NCBI RefSeq assembly: GCF_000341265.1 | Contig: NZ_ANAE01000096.1 | Location: 28,465-92,464, forward strand | Length of the DNA: 64,000 nt | Origin: Nocardiopsis prasina DSM 43845 | GTDB taxonomy: Bacteria > Actinomycetota > Actinomycetes > Streptosporangiales > Streptosporangiaceae | Reading direction: 5' to 3' | Shown: positions 25,642-34,686 of the stretch, piece after piece | Layout of the letters: every line of letters starts with the position of its first letter | How positions within the stretch are numbered: position 1 is the first letter of the stretch | Translations under genes and position numbers: made by a program | The notes under the pieces: model-generated | Databases searched by the model: none | Seen by the model: only the letters and a program-made list of their open reading frames with translations | What the model was told of the DNA's origin: nothing

Positions 25642-28600
25642 AGGGTTCCGCTTTCTTCTTCGTCGCGGGAGGCGAGCGCGTGGTCGACCTGGCGGGCCAG
25701 GTCGGCGAGGGTGGATGCGGTGAGGAACGAACGGACGGAGACGTCGACGCCGAATGCCTCGCCTGTGGCGGTGACCAGGCGCAGCGCGGTCAGGCTGTCT
25801 CCACCGGCGGCGAAGAAGTCGGCGTAGCGGTGGTCGGCCCCGGTCCCCAGGAGTTCCTTCCACAAGGTGGCGATCTGGATTTCGGTCTCGCCCGTGGGCG
25901 GTCCCGAGGCAGCGTGTTCCTCCGAGACGGCCGCTTCGGTCAGGGCGCCGCGGTCGACGGCGCCGTCGGCGGTCAGGGGTAGGCGGGGTAGGCGGGTGAG
26001 CCTGGCCGGCACGGCGAAGGGTGGCAGCAGGTCGGCGAGGTGTCGCGACAGGCCTTCGGGGTCCTCGCCCCCAGTGGTCACCATGAAGGCGTGGAGCCGC
26101 CGTTCACGCCCCTGGCCCACAGTGACCACAGCGCTCTGGGTGACGTGTGGATGCGACTCGAGCGCGGATGCGACAGCGCTGAGGTCGATCCGGCGACCGC
26201 TGAGCACAGCCTGCGGGTCGGGGCCGAGGAATTCGACGGTGCCGTCGGACAGGTACCGGGCCCGGACACCTGCCGGGCGGAGCCGTCCGGGCGAACCGGA
26301 CGCCCCGGTCAGGGCCGGCTCGGGTTGGGCATGGAGCTGGCCGATCCAGAGGTCTCCGATCACCTGGTCGGGACGTTCGCGGCCCACGGAGTCCACGATG
26401 TGCAACTGGTGGCCTGCAAGCGGCCGCCCCGACGTCACGGAGCCATCGGTGTCGCTGTGCGACTCCACTGCGCTCGCCCAGCCGGCGGTGCCGTGGCCGC
26501 CGTGCAGGGCCACGAGTCGGGCTCCACCGCCGGAGGCCCCGCGCAGGCGGCCGGGAAGTCCCGTGCTCACCCGGTCGCCCGACACGAGTGCCAGGCGAAG
26601 GCTGCGCAGTGGCTCCCCTTCGTGTGCCGAGGCCGCCGTGATCAGTTCCTCGAGGAGCATCGGAGGACCGTTCCACAACGTCACACCGTGCTCGGCCACC
26701 AGCGCGGCCGGGGAAGGGGCCCCGCTCCCCGTTCGGTCGGCTCGGGGGCACACCAGTGCGCCACCCACACCGAGCGGACCGAACACGGTGAACGCGTTCA
26801 CTCCTGCGGATGGGGGGTCGGCGGCGAGCATCCGATCCTGTGTGTCGATTCCGAAGTTTTCGCGCACAGCCGTGATCGTTGCCAGCACCGCCCGGTGTTC
26901 GATGAACTCGACCGTGGTGTCGTGCCCATCCGGGCCGGTGTCGACGGTGACGTACGCCGGAGCTCCGGGATCGGCCGCGAGGTCACCGCGCAGGGGGTCT
27001 GCGGCGACCAGATCCCCCAGATCGACCTCGTCCGGTTCGTCCGCGTGCCCGGAGCCGACGATCACGGTGCGTGCCCCGGCCGCCCGTTGCTCGTGCTCGC
27101 GCTGGGATCGGGGCGTCCCCGGGTCACTCAGAAGGTAGGCGGCGCCAGTGGAGAGCACACCCAGGATGGCGACGACCTGGTCCGCTCCGGGCGGCAGGGT
27201 GATAGCGACGACGTCGTCGGCGCCCACGCCTCTTGCGGCCAGGCCGCCCGCGACTCGGGTCGCCCGTGCCGCGAGCCCGCCGTAGGTGAGGGATTCGTTC
27301 TGCGGTGTCCGGAGTACGGCGGGAGAGTGTGGCAGCTTCTGCGCCTGGCGCAGGACTTCGCCGTGCAGGGTGTCGGCGGCGGGGGCGGTACCCAGGGCGG
27401 GGCGCCGCGCGTCGGCCTGGGCACGGGGCAGCACGGTTGGGGCGACCGTGTCCCAGTCGTTCTCGGCCAGCCAGGCCAGCATCGCGTTGTAGGCCTCGAA
27501 CATGGCGTCGAGCACGCCGGGACGGAACAGCTCCTCGATGGCGTCCCAGGTGACCATGACTCCGCCGTGGGACTCAGTGACCTGGTTGTCCAGAAGCACC
27601 TGCGGGGTCTGGGAGATGCCCCAGACCTTCTCGGGGAAACCGTCGGAGAGGTCCTTGACGGTGCGGTCACCGACCCCCACGGAGCTGCTGAAGACCACGG
27701 GCATGGCCGCGTCGACGGCGCCGGTACGTTTGGCGAGTTCCTGGAGGAGCCAGGTCACCGAGGCGTCGCGGTTGTCGAGATCCTCGCTCATGACGAGCTG
27801 CAGGCGGTGGGCGGCGGCTGTCCACGGCTCCCCGGCGCGCGGCTCGTATCCGAGCAGGGAGACCGAGGTGAAGTCGCCCATGATCAGGTCGATGTGGGGA
27901 TGGACCGGCTGCCGGTTGAACAGGGTGAGGTTGACCGTCACGTCTGGTTGGTCGCTCCACGATGAGAGGACTTCCGCGTAGCAGGTGAGGAGGACGACCG
28001 AAGGAGTCAGCCCGTGGGCTCGGGCCTTGTCGGTGATCGCCTGCCACGATCGCGCGTGGACGGGGCGCTGGCGCCGGGTGAAGCGCGGGTGCTCCACGGT
28101 GGAGGGGTCGGCGACCAACGGGAGGGCGGGTGCGGGCGGCAGTGTCCGGAGTCGCCGCATCCAGTGTTGGCGCGCGAGCTCGACCGAGTCGGGGTCGGGT
28201 TCGGACTGGAGAACGTAGTCGCGGAACGAGACGTCGATGGGCTCCAGTTCCGTCTCGGGGTCGCTGTAGAGACGGTCGAGTTCTCCGTACAGGGCGATGA
28301 TCGAGGCGGCGTCCAGGACGATGTAGTCGAGTCCGACGGCCAGGCGCGTGCGCGTCGTACCGCCGCTGGGATAACGCACGGCACGGAGCTCGAACAGGGG
28401 CCAGCGTGTCAGATCGATGCTCAGGTGGGAGGCGTCGTCACGCAGCCGGGTCAGGACCGTTGACGCCTCTTCCTCGGAGTCGACCTCGGTGACCGCTACC
28501 GTGACGGATGGTACCTGTCGCAGGATTCGCTGTTGTCCGTCCTCGTCGAAGACGGCGCGCAGCATCTCGTGCCGTTCCACCAGGATCGTCCAGACGCGTT

Positions 28601-31600
28601 CGAACCGGTGCAGGTCGAAGTCGGCGCCGTCGAACTCGCTGTAGTGGTAGGTGCCGACCCCGCCGAGGGAGAGCCTGCTGTCGCGACCGATCCAGAACGC
28701 CCGCTGGACGTCGGTCATGGGGAAGGGCTGGTGGCGGTTGGCGTGGTCGCCCTCTCCCAGGGTTGTGCCGGTCGGTGGCGCCTGCCGGGTGAGTGTGGCG
28801 GCGAAGTCGGCCAGTGTGGGCGAGGAGAACAGGCGTGCGACCCCCGCGCCACCGGCACCGCGCTCACGCAGGGCGCCGATCATCCGGGTTGCCAGCAGCG
28901 AGTCACCGCCCAGCGCGAAGAAGCCGTCGTCGCGCCGGATGACCCTGACACCGAGGAGCTCGCTCCAGACCTCGGCGACCACGGTCTCGGCCCACCCGCG
29001 AGGGGACTGCTCTTCGGCGCGGTCGCCTTCGTCGGGGGTGCGGTTGTTCGCGGACGCCGCCAGTTCCTCGGCGCGTCGCCGGTCGGGCTTGCCGTTGGTG
29101 GTCAGAGGGAGGGCGTCCACCAGTACGAGCTGGGACGGGACCATGTAGGAGGGGAGGTTGCGCTCCAGGGTGGCGCGCAGCTCCGCTTCACCCGCTGTCC
29201 CCTCCCCTGTGGCCGCCAGGAGGGCGAGCCTGCGCGGTGTGCCCGTGATGAGAGCCACCGCGGTCGAGACCCCCGGTGTGGAGGCGGCAGCCGCTTCGAC
29301 CTCGCCCAGCTCGATACGGTGTCCGCGCAGTTTGACCTGGTGGTCCGCGCGGCCGAGGAATTCCAGGACTCCGTCGGAGCGGTACCGTGCCCGGTCTCCG
29401 GTGCGGTACCACCGGCGCCCCTGCTCGGTGACGAACTTCTCGGCGGTGCGCTCGGGGTCGCCGCGGTAGGCGGTCGCCAGTCCGGCACCGCTGACCCACA
29501 GCTCGCCAGCGACCCAGTCGGGGCGGTCTCGGCCGTGGTGGTCCACGACCCGGGCCCGCATGTTGGGCAGGGGGAGGCCCCATGGGATCGAGACCCAGGA
29601 GGGATCGACCTGGTCGACCTCGAACACGGTGGAGTGCACGGCTGCTTCGGTCATCCCGCCCAGGGCGGTGAACCGGGCTTCCGGGGCCAGCGCGCGCAGG
29701 CGCGCGGGCTGGTCCAGGCCGACCCAGTCGCCGCCGAGCAGGACGAATCGCAGGTGGTCGCCGAGTCCGTCGGGGTGTGACTCGGCCGCGGTCAGGACCA
29801 TGTCGAGCAGGGCGGGGACGCAGTTCAGGAGTGTGACCCCGTGCTTGCGCATCATCGTGGCCCAGTGGTGGGCGTCGCGTCGGGCCTCGTCGCTGATGAG
29901 GACCACTGCCCCGCCTGCGGACAAGGGCGCGAAGAGGTCGTAGACGGACATGTCGAAGTCCAGGTCCGCCAGTGCCAGGCCTCGGTCGTGCGGTCCGACG
30001 TCGAAGTGGTCGTTCAGGGCGGCGATGGTGTTCATCGCGGCCCCGTGCGCGACCTCCACGCCCTTCGGAGTGCCGGTGGATCCGGAGGTGAAGATGATGT
30101 ACGCGGTGCTGTCGAGGCTCTGGTGGAGTTCCGGCGGGACTGGGGCGAGCCGGTCCGCGTCTTCGATCCGCACGACGGGTGGTCCCTGCCGCCCCGGTGC
30201 GGGGGCGGTGAATCGGTCGGTGTGCGCGGCGTCGGTGAGCACTGCGGCGGCGTCGGCCACACCGAGGACGCGTCGGGTGCGTTCTGTCGGCTGTTCCACT
30301 CCGATGGGGATGTAGGCCGCGCCCGCGCCGAGGATGCCGAGGACAGCGGCCACCTGTCGCACGCCGCGGGGCAGGCTGACCACGACCGCGTCGCCCGGTT
30401 CCACGCCCGCCCGGGCCAGGAGCGCGCTGACACGGCCCGCGCTTTCGGCCAGAGCGGCGTAGGTCACCGGCTCGCCGGTATCAGGGAGCAGGGCCGGGGC
30501 GTCCGGTCGTTCGCGTGCGGCACGGAAGAAACCCTCGTGCAGCCGTTCGGTCACGGTCGGCGCATCGGTGGCGTTGACGGTTTCGCGTACTCGGGCCTGG
30601 GCTTCGGGCAGGGGCGGGTTCGCGGGCCTGGACCAGGCTGCGGCGTCATCGACAAGGGTCTCGACGAGGTCGCGGTAGGCCGCGAACGCTGCTTCGGGCA
30701 CACCGGGTTCGAACGCGTGGTGCCGTACGTCCCAGTTCAGGAGCAGCCCGCCGTCGAGTTCGGTCACCTGGGCGTCGAGCCAGACCTGGGGGCCCTGGGA
30801 GATGATCCACACCGGGTCGCCGAACGTGCCGCGGACCGCGGAGTCGTAGATTTCTCCCAGGCCCAGGGCGCTGGTGTAGACGACGGGGGCCAGGGTCGGC
30901 ACGCCGTCGTGGGCTCGGGAGAGGTCGCGGAGGACTTCGACACCGGAGTAGGAGCCGTGGGCGGCCGCTGTGCGCAGGCGGCTCTGCACGTGACGCGCGG
31001 ACTCAGCGAAGGTTCGCTCCCGGGTGAGGTCGACGTCGAGCAGGATCGAGCTGCTGAAGTCACCGACGAGTGATTCGGCCCCGTCCAGGTCCAGGTCGCG
31101 GTGGAACAGCGGCAGGTTCAGCAGGAATCTCGGGGAGTCGCTCCAGGCGCCGAGTGCTTCGGCGAAGGCGCCCGCCAAGGCGGCGGCGGGGGTGACCCGG
31201 TGTCTGCGGGCAGCAGCCAGCAGCTGTTGCTTGCGCTCGGGGTCGAGCCAGTGGTGCAGCCGTGTGGTCGGGTGGAAGCGTGCCGTGGCCGAGTCCGGGT
31301 CGAGCGGGTCGACGACGGTGGGCAGGGCTGGTGGGGCGCTCAGCGATTCCAGGTTCTCGCTCCACCAGGCGCGGTCCTCCTCGCGCTCCCGCGCTCGAGT
31401 CGTCTCGGTGGCGTTCAGGTAGGAGCGGTAGTCCAGGGGGATCTGCGGAAGTGCCGCGTCGGGGTCGGCGTAGAGCAGCTGGAGATCGCGCAGCAGCACC
31501 CGCATGCTCGCGGCGTCGGCCGCCAGCATGTCGAGGTCGATGTGCAAGCGGGTGGCCCCGCCGGGGCGGAGTGTCAGAGCGAGATCGAACACCTCGCCCC

Positions 31601-32222
31601 TCTCGACGTCCATACGCCTGTGGGTGTAGTGGTCGCGCAGTTCAGCGAGCACTCGGTCGACCCGTTCCGGGGTCTCGCTGGTCAGGTCGCGCACGTTCAG
31701 CGCGGGTGTTGTCGGGTGGTCCAGGACGCGCTGTCGTCCGTCGTCGAGCACGGTGACGCGGAGCATCCCGTGACGGCGGCGCAGCGCTGTGACGGCGGTT
31801 TCGAGGCGTGCCGGGTCGACGTCTGTGCCGTCGAGCTCGGCGTAGAAGTGCGCGCCGACCCCGCCGAGGGGCTGGCCTTCCTGGCGTCCGATCCAGTAGG
31901 CGTGCTGCATGGCGGCGAGCGGGAACGGTTCGTTCGGGCTCTCCCCCGCGGGGTCGGCCCCCTGGGATGAGGTGACCGGTGCCAGGAGTTGCTGCCAGCC
32001 GCGCAGGCTCGCTGCTTCCGCGAGTTCATCGAAGCCGACCGTCAGGCCCGCGCGTCGCCATCGAGCGGCCAAGCGCATCAGGGCGATGGAGTCCAGGCCG
32101 AGCTCGAACAAGTCGTCATCAGGTCCGATCTCCGCCGGTGGGAGGTCCACCAGTGCGGCAATCGCGGCGCGCAGCTCTCCCTGCGTCATGGGCACCGTTG
32201 GCGGATCGGCTGGCTGGGACAC
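25638..32222 (-). CDS. NRPS: ArCP-Cy-A-PCP-Cy-A(degenerate)-PCP, loading and first two modules
   Basis: A 2194-residue assembly line. An aryl carrier protein (about 12-84, Ser45 in LGLDS) accepts salicylate. Cy1 (about 98-545) has DMLAADAAS (231-239). A1 (about 560-1050) is intact (FTSGSTGTPKG at 711-721, YRTGD near 939, GK before 1046) with selectivity residues D-M-Y-N-L-G-L-V-H. PCP1 has Ser1108. Cy2 (about 1165-1600) has DYIVLDAAS (1299-1307). The second A domain (about 1610-2085) has lost the phosphate loop, the A5 and A7 motifs and the A10 lysine, and should be inactive. PCP2 has Ser2143. GTG 32222 follows AAGGAG by 10 bases. It is the first gene of the left arm, divergent from the salicyl-AMP ligase. 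Confidence 0.93.
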   Translation of the reverse strand: MSQPADPPTVPMTQGELRAAIAALVDLPPAEIGPDDDLFELGLDSIALMRLAARWRRAGLTVGFDELAEAASLRGWQQLLAPVTSSQGADPAGESPNEPFPLAAMQHAYWIGRQEGQPLGGVGAHFYAELDGTDVDPARLETAVTALRRRHGMLRVTVLDDGRQRVLDHPTTPALNVRDLTSETPERVDRVLAELRDHYTHRRMDVERGEVFDLALTLRPGGATRLHIDLDMLAADAASMRVLLRDLQLLYADPDAALPQIPLDYRSYLNATETTRAREREEDRAWWSENLESLSAPPALPTVVDPLDPDSATARFHPTTRLHHWLDPERKQQLLAAARRHRVTPAAALAGAFAEALGAWSDSPRFLLNLPLFHRDLDLDGAESLVGDFSSSILLDVDLTRERTFAESARHVQSRLRTAAAHGSYSGVEVLRDLSRAHDGVPTLAPVVYTSALGLGEIYDSAVRGTFGDPVWIISQGPQVWLDAQVTELDGGLLLNWDVRHHAFEPGVPEAAFAAYRDLVETLVDDAAAWSRPANPPLPEAQARVRETVNATDAPTVTERLHEGFFRAARERPDAPALLPDTGEPVTYAALAESAGRVSALLARAGVEPGDAVVVSLPRGVRQVAAVLGILGAGAAYIPIGVEQPTERTRRVLGVADAAAVLTDAAHTDRFTAPAPGRQGPPVVRIEDADRLAPVPPELHQSLDSTAYIIFTSGSTGTPKGVEVAHGAAMNTIAALNDHFDVGPHDRGLALADLDFDMSVYDLFAPLSAGGAVVLISDEARRDAHHWATMMRKHGVTLLNCVPALLDMVLTAAESHPDGLGDHLRFVLLGGDWVGLDQPARLRALAPEARFTALGGMTEAAVHSTVFEVDQVDPSWVSIPWGLPLPNMRARVVDHHGRDRPDWVAGELWVSGAGLATAYRGDPERTAEKFVTEQGRRWYRTGDRARYRSDGVLEFLGRADHQVKLRGHRIELGEVEAAAASTPGVSTAVALITGTPRRLALLAATGEGTAGEAELRATLERNLPSYMVPSQLVLVDALPLTTNGKPDRRRAEELAASANNRTPDEGDRAEEQSPRGWAETVVAEVWSELLGVRVIRRDDGFFALGGDSLLATRMIGALRERGAGGAGVARLFSSPTLADFAATLTRQAPPTGTTLGEGDHANRHQPFPMTDVQRAFWIGRDSRLSLGGVGTYHYSEFDGADFDLHRFERVWTILVERHEMLRAVFDEDGQQRILRQVPSVTVAVTEVDSEEEASTVLTRLRDDASHLSIDLTRWPLFELRAVRYPSGGTTRTRLAVGLDYIVLDAASIIALYGELDRLYSDPETELEPIDVSFRDYVLQSEPDPDSVELARQHWMRRLRTLPPAPALPLVADPSTVEHPRFTRRQRPVHARSWQAITDKARAHGLTPSVVLLTCYAEVLSSWSDQPDVTVNLTLFNRQPVHPHIDLIMGDFTSVSLLGYEPRAGEPWTAAAHRLQLVMSEDLDNRDASVTWLLQELAKRTGAVDAAMPVVFSSSVGVGDRTVKDLSDGFPEKVWGISQTPQVLLDNQVTESHGGVMVTWDAIEELFRPGVLDAMFEAYNAMLAWLAENDWDTVAPTVLPRAQADARRPALGTAPAADTLHGEVLRQAQKLPHSPAVLRTPQNESLTYGGLAARATRVAGGLAARGVGADDVVAITLPPGADQVVAILGVLSTGAAYLLSDPGTPRSQREHEQRAAGARTVIVGSGHADEPDEVDLGDLVAADPLRGDLAADPGAPAYVTVDTGPDGHDTTVEFIEHRAVLATITAVRENFGIDTQDRMLAADPPSAGVNAFTVFGPLGVGGALVCPRADRTGSGAPSPAALVAEHGVTLWNGPPMLLEELITAASAHEGEPLRSLRLALVSGDRVSTGLPGRLRGASGGGARLVALHGGHGTAGWASAVESHSDTDGSVTSGRPLAGHQLHIVDSVGRERPDQVIGDLWIGQLHAQPEPALTGASGSPGRLRPAGVRARYLSDGTVEFLGPDPQAVLSGRRIDLSAVASALESHPHVTQSAVVTVGQGRERRLHAFMVTTGGEDPEGLSRHLADLLPPFAVPARLTRLPRLPLTADGAVDRGALTEAAVSEEHAASGPPTGETEIQIATLWKELLGTGADHRYADFFAAGGDSLTALRLVTATGEAFGVDVSVRSFLTASTLADLARQVDHALASRDEEESGTL

Positions 32223-32306
32223 GCGTGATCGTCTCCTTGGCTCGCGAGGGGCTGGGGGCCGACCGGGACCGCTGGGGCACGGGGGTCGGTGACATGAGTG
32301 AAAACG

Positions 32307-32323
32307 AAAACCGTTATCTTTTT
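32307..32323. promoter_or_regulatory. Weak Fur/Zur-like site in the divergent NRPS/ligase promoter
   Basis: AAAACCGTTATCTTTTT (32307-32323) matches 12 of 17 positions of AAAATGATTATCATTTA upstream of the ferredoxin gene. It sits in the AT-rich centre of the 164-base gap between the divergent NRPS and ligase genes, next to a further AAAACG run. A TATCTT -10-like hexamer overlaps it. As the only intergenic space feeding both arms it is the expected control point; the degenerate match makes the operator call tentative. Confidence 0.45.
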
Positions 32324-32386
32324 ACCCTAAGCGGGGCGTTGAGCGCGATCCCCCCTTGTGTGGCATAAGACGCAAAAGGAGCAGAG

Positions 32387-34057
32387 ATGATCAACCGTGC
32401 AAACCATCCCGAAGCGGCCAGAGAGCCGGACTGGCCCGGGTGGCCGCAGGAGGAGCGCCAGCGCTATGAGGCAGCCGGATTCTGGCGCCCGGAAACCCTG
32501 GCCGACCTACTGGAGCATCAGGCGGAGCAGCGCCCTGAGGCCATCGCGCTCGTGGACGGCCGAGCCCGGTGGTCCTACGCGGAACTGGCCGACGAGGCCC
32601 GAGCGGTGGCAGCGGGGCTGCACCGCCGAGGGCTGCGCCGGGGGGACCGGGTGGTGGTGCAGCTGCCCAACCGGGCGGAGTTCCTGCTGGTCTGGTTCGG
32701 CCTGCAGTACCTCGGCGCGGTCCCGGTCCATGCCATGCCCGGACACCGCGAGCACGAGATCTCCCACCTTCTCCGGGTCACCGGCGCCGTCGGCTACGTC
32801 GTGGCCGACCGCCACTCCCGGTTCGACTACCGGACGCTGGCCGCATCCATGCGTGAGAGGCACGGGGAGCTGCGCCATGTGGTGGTCGTCGGCGACACCG
32901 GCGAACTCGAGGGCGCCATCGGCTTCGAGGAACTGCGCACCGACGCCTCTGCCGACCTCTCCCCCGGTGGGGAGCGCCCCGCTGCCGGCGACATCGGACT
33001 GCTCCTGCTCTCCGGCGGGACGACGGGCACGCCCAAACTCATCCCGCGCACACACCGGGACTACGCCTACAACGCCCGCGCCGCCGCTGCCGCCGCGGGC
33101 CTGACGCCGGACAGCGTCTACCTCGCGGTACTGCCAGCCGCCTTCAACTTCACGATGTCCTGTCCGGGAATCCTGGGCACGCTGACCGTCGGCGGGACCG
33201 TGGTGATGGCACCCAACCCGGCCCCTGAGACAGCGTTTCCCCTGATCGCCCGCGAGAAGGTGACGGTCACGGCGCTGAGTCCCCCGATGGTGCCCGTGTG
33301 GTTGGAGGCCCACGCCGACCGGGACCCGGGTTCAGCCGAACTCGACAGCCTCTCGGTCCTGCAGGTGGGGGGAGCCCGACTGGCCAACGAGCTCGCACGC
33401 CGTGTCCGCCCGGAGCTGGACTGTCGTCTGCAGCAGGTGTTCGGCATGGCCGAGGGACTGATCAACGTCACCCGCCTCGACGACCCCGATGATCTGGTGT
33501 GCACCACGCAGGGACGGCCCATCTCGTCCGGCGACGAGGTGCGGGTGGTCGACGAGTCGGACGCCGTGGTGCCCACGGGAGCCGTGGGTGAGCTGCTGAC
33601 CCGGGGGCCCTACACCCTGCGCGGCTACTACCGCGCCCCGGAACTCGCCACCACGCACTTCACGTCCGACGGCTTCTACCGCACCGGTGATCTCGTCCGC
33701 CTCCATCCGACCGGTCACATCGATGTCGTGGGCCGGGTGAAGGACCAGATCAACCGTGGTGGAGAGAAGATCGACGCCACCGAGGTCGAGAGCCAGATGC
33801 TCACTCACCCGGACGTGTCGGCGGCGGCCTTGGTAGCCGCACCCGATCCGGATCTGGGCGAGCGCTCGGTCGCCTTCCTGGTCTGCAAGGGCTCCCCGCC
33901 CACCGCCCGCGAGCTCGGCGCGTTCCTGCGCGGCAGGGGGTTGGCGGGCTACAAGGCTCCCGACCGGATCGAAGTCGTCGAAGAACTTCCCCTGACCGCC
34001 GTGGGCAAGGTCGACAAGAACGCTCTGCGCGCACGCGACCAGGGAGCCACGCGGTGA
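32387..34057 (+). CDS. Salicyl-AMP ligase (EntE/YbtE/DhbE family)
   Basis: A 556-residue stand-alone adenylation enzyme that would activate salicylate with ATP and load it on the N-terminal ArCP of the NRPS at 25638-32222. The phosphate loop LLSGGTTGTPKLIPRTH, the hinge GRVKDQINRGGEKI and the A10 lysine in TAVGKVDKNAL are intact. In this family the acid-pocket block reads NYPLSSPG for 2,3-dihydroxybenzoate and carries Cys (CPG) for salicylate; here it is NFTMSCPG, supporting salicylate. A salicylate synthase in the same arm agrees. The start has an AAAAGGAG site at 32372-32379, 7 bases before ATG. It is the first gene of the right arm. Confidence 0.92.
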   Translation: MINRANHPEAAREPDWPGWPQEERQRYEAAGFWRPETLADLLEHQAEQRPEAIALVDGRARWSYAELADEARAVAAGLHRRGLRRGDRVVVQLPNRAEFLLVWFGLQYLGAVPVHAMPGHREHEISHLLRVTGAVGYVVADRHSRFDYRTLAASMRERHGELRHVVVVGDTGELEGAIGFEELRTDASADLSPGGERPAAGDIGLLLLSGGTTGTPKLIPRTHRDYAYNARAAAAAAGLTPDSVYLAVLPAAFNFTMSCPGILGTLTVGGTVVMAPNPAPETAFPLIAREKVTVTALSPPMVPVWLEAHADRDPGSAELDSLSVLQVGGARLANELARRVRPELDCRLQQVFGMAEGLINVTRLDDPDDLVCTTQGRPISSGDEVRVVDESDAVVPTGAVGELLTRGPYTLRGYYRAPELATTHFTSDGFYRTGDLVRLHPTGHIDVVGRVKDQINRGGEKIDATEVESQMLTHPDVSAAALVAAPDPDLGERSVAFLVCKGSPPTARELGAFLRGRGLAGYKAPDRIEVVEELPLTAVGKVDKNALRARDQGATR

Positions 34058-34124
34058 CCTTGTGCGACCGAAGCGACACGTAAGGCGTTGCGACCCCAGC
34101 CACACACGCACACGCTTCTAATGA

Positions 34125-34139
34125 AAATGATTATCATTT
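34125..34139. promoter_or_regulatory. Perfect 7-1-7 palindrome, Fur/Zur-type operator upstream of the ferredoxin gene
   Basis: AAATGAT-T-ATCATTT is a perfect 15-base palindrome. With flanks it reads ATGAAAATGATTATCATTTA, close to actinobacterial Zur boxes (TGAAAATGATTTTCA-like) and also related to classical Fur boxes. It lies 76 bases before the ferredoxin start and overlaps a TACGAT -10-like hexamer (34139-34144), a good position for repression. It indicates a second metal-regulated promoter inside the right arm. A near copy precedes the Fur-family gene at 42787. Confidence 0.75.
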
Positions 34140-34215
34140 ACGATCAATCGGACAGCGCCCTCGGGTGCTCAGCGGCCCTGCCCGGGCCGCTCCACAGTGA
34201 AGGGGACGTTCTCGC

Positions 34216-34413
34216 GTGCGCATCACCGTCCACAGCGAGGTCTGTATCGGCGCTGGCCAGTGCGTCATCGCCGCCGACCGCGTGTTCGATCAGGGCGAGG
34301 AGGACGGGCTGGTACGTCTACTCACCGACCGGCCCGACTCCCGCGACGCCGCACGCGTGCGCGATGCGGTCGATCGCTGCCCGTCCGGCGCGATCGAGTT
34401 CACCTCGGACTGA
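34216..34413 (+). CDS. Small ferredoxin, P450-partner type, probably [3Fe-4S]
   Basis: A 65-residue ferredoxin. The first cluster motif is CIGAGQC (Cys10 and Cys16, with Ala where a [4Fe-4S] protein would have the middle Cys), and the last ligand is in DRCPSGAIEF. This CxxxxxC...CP pattern is typical of the [3Fe-4S] ferredoxins that feed electrons to actinomycete P450s. The starting sequence MRITVHSEVC is standard for the family. GTG 34216 has AAGGGG about 10 bases upstream. Its own Fur/Zur-like operator precedes it. The natural partner is the P450 at 15857-17083, 17 kb away but within the cluster. Confidence 0.9.
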   Translation: MRITVHSEVCIGAGQCVIAADRVFDQGEEDGLVRLLTDRPDSRDAARVRDAVDRCPSGAIEFTSD

Positions 34414-34465
34414 CCCCGGGGCCCGCCCCATCCACCCTCACCCCCAGCCAGCACGCGAAGGGACG

Positions 34466-34504
34466 ATGACCGGCCTCGGCCGACTCGACCTCGCGTGCGA
34501 GTGA
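34466..34504 (+). CDS. Twelve-codon mini-ORF between ferredoxin and salicylate synthase genes
   Basis: ATG 34466 follows GAAGGGACG and encodes MTGLGRLDLACE before a TGA. It lies in the 273-base stretch between ferredoxin and salicylate synthase, which otherwise shows no gene. It may be a leader peptide, a remnant of a lost gene, or chance. No homology can be assessed at this length. Confidence 0.2.
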   Translation: MTGLGRLDLACE

Positions 34505-34686
34505 CAGCGGCCGCGGTCGTCGAACCGGCACCGGCTCGGCACGTGTGGCCCGCGCCGGGCCCGCAGACAGGCGACCGGGCCCCGAAGAAGCGACCATCCA
34601 CTGGCCTCGAAAACAGACCGGAGACGAATGTTGACCACGGGCACACCAGTTACGGCCCTCGAGCCGTCCGGGACAAGGAGCCGGCC

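Noticed and set aside
20203..31970. Numerous long plus-strand frames across the NRPS genes
   Set aside because: All are antisense to intact NRPS domains with recognisable motifs and have no homology or ribosome sites of their own.
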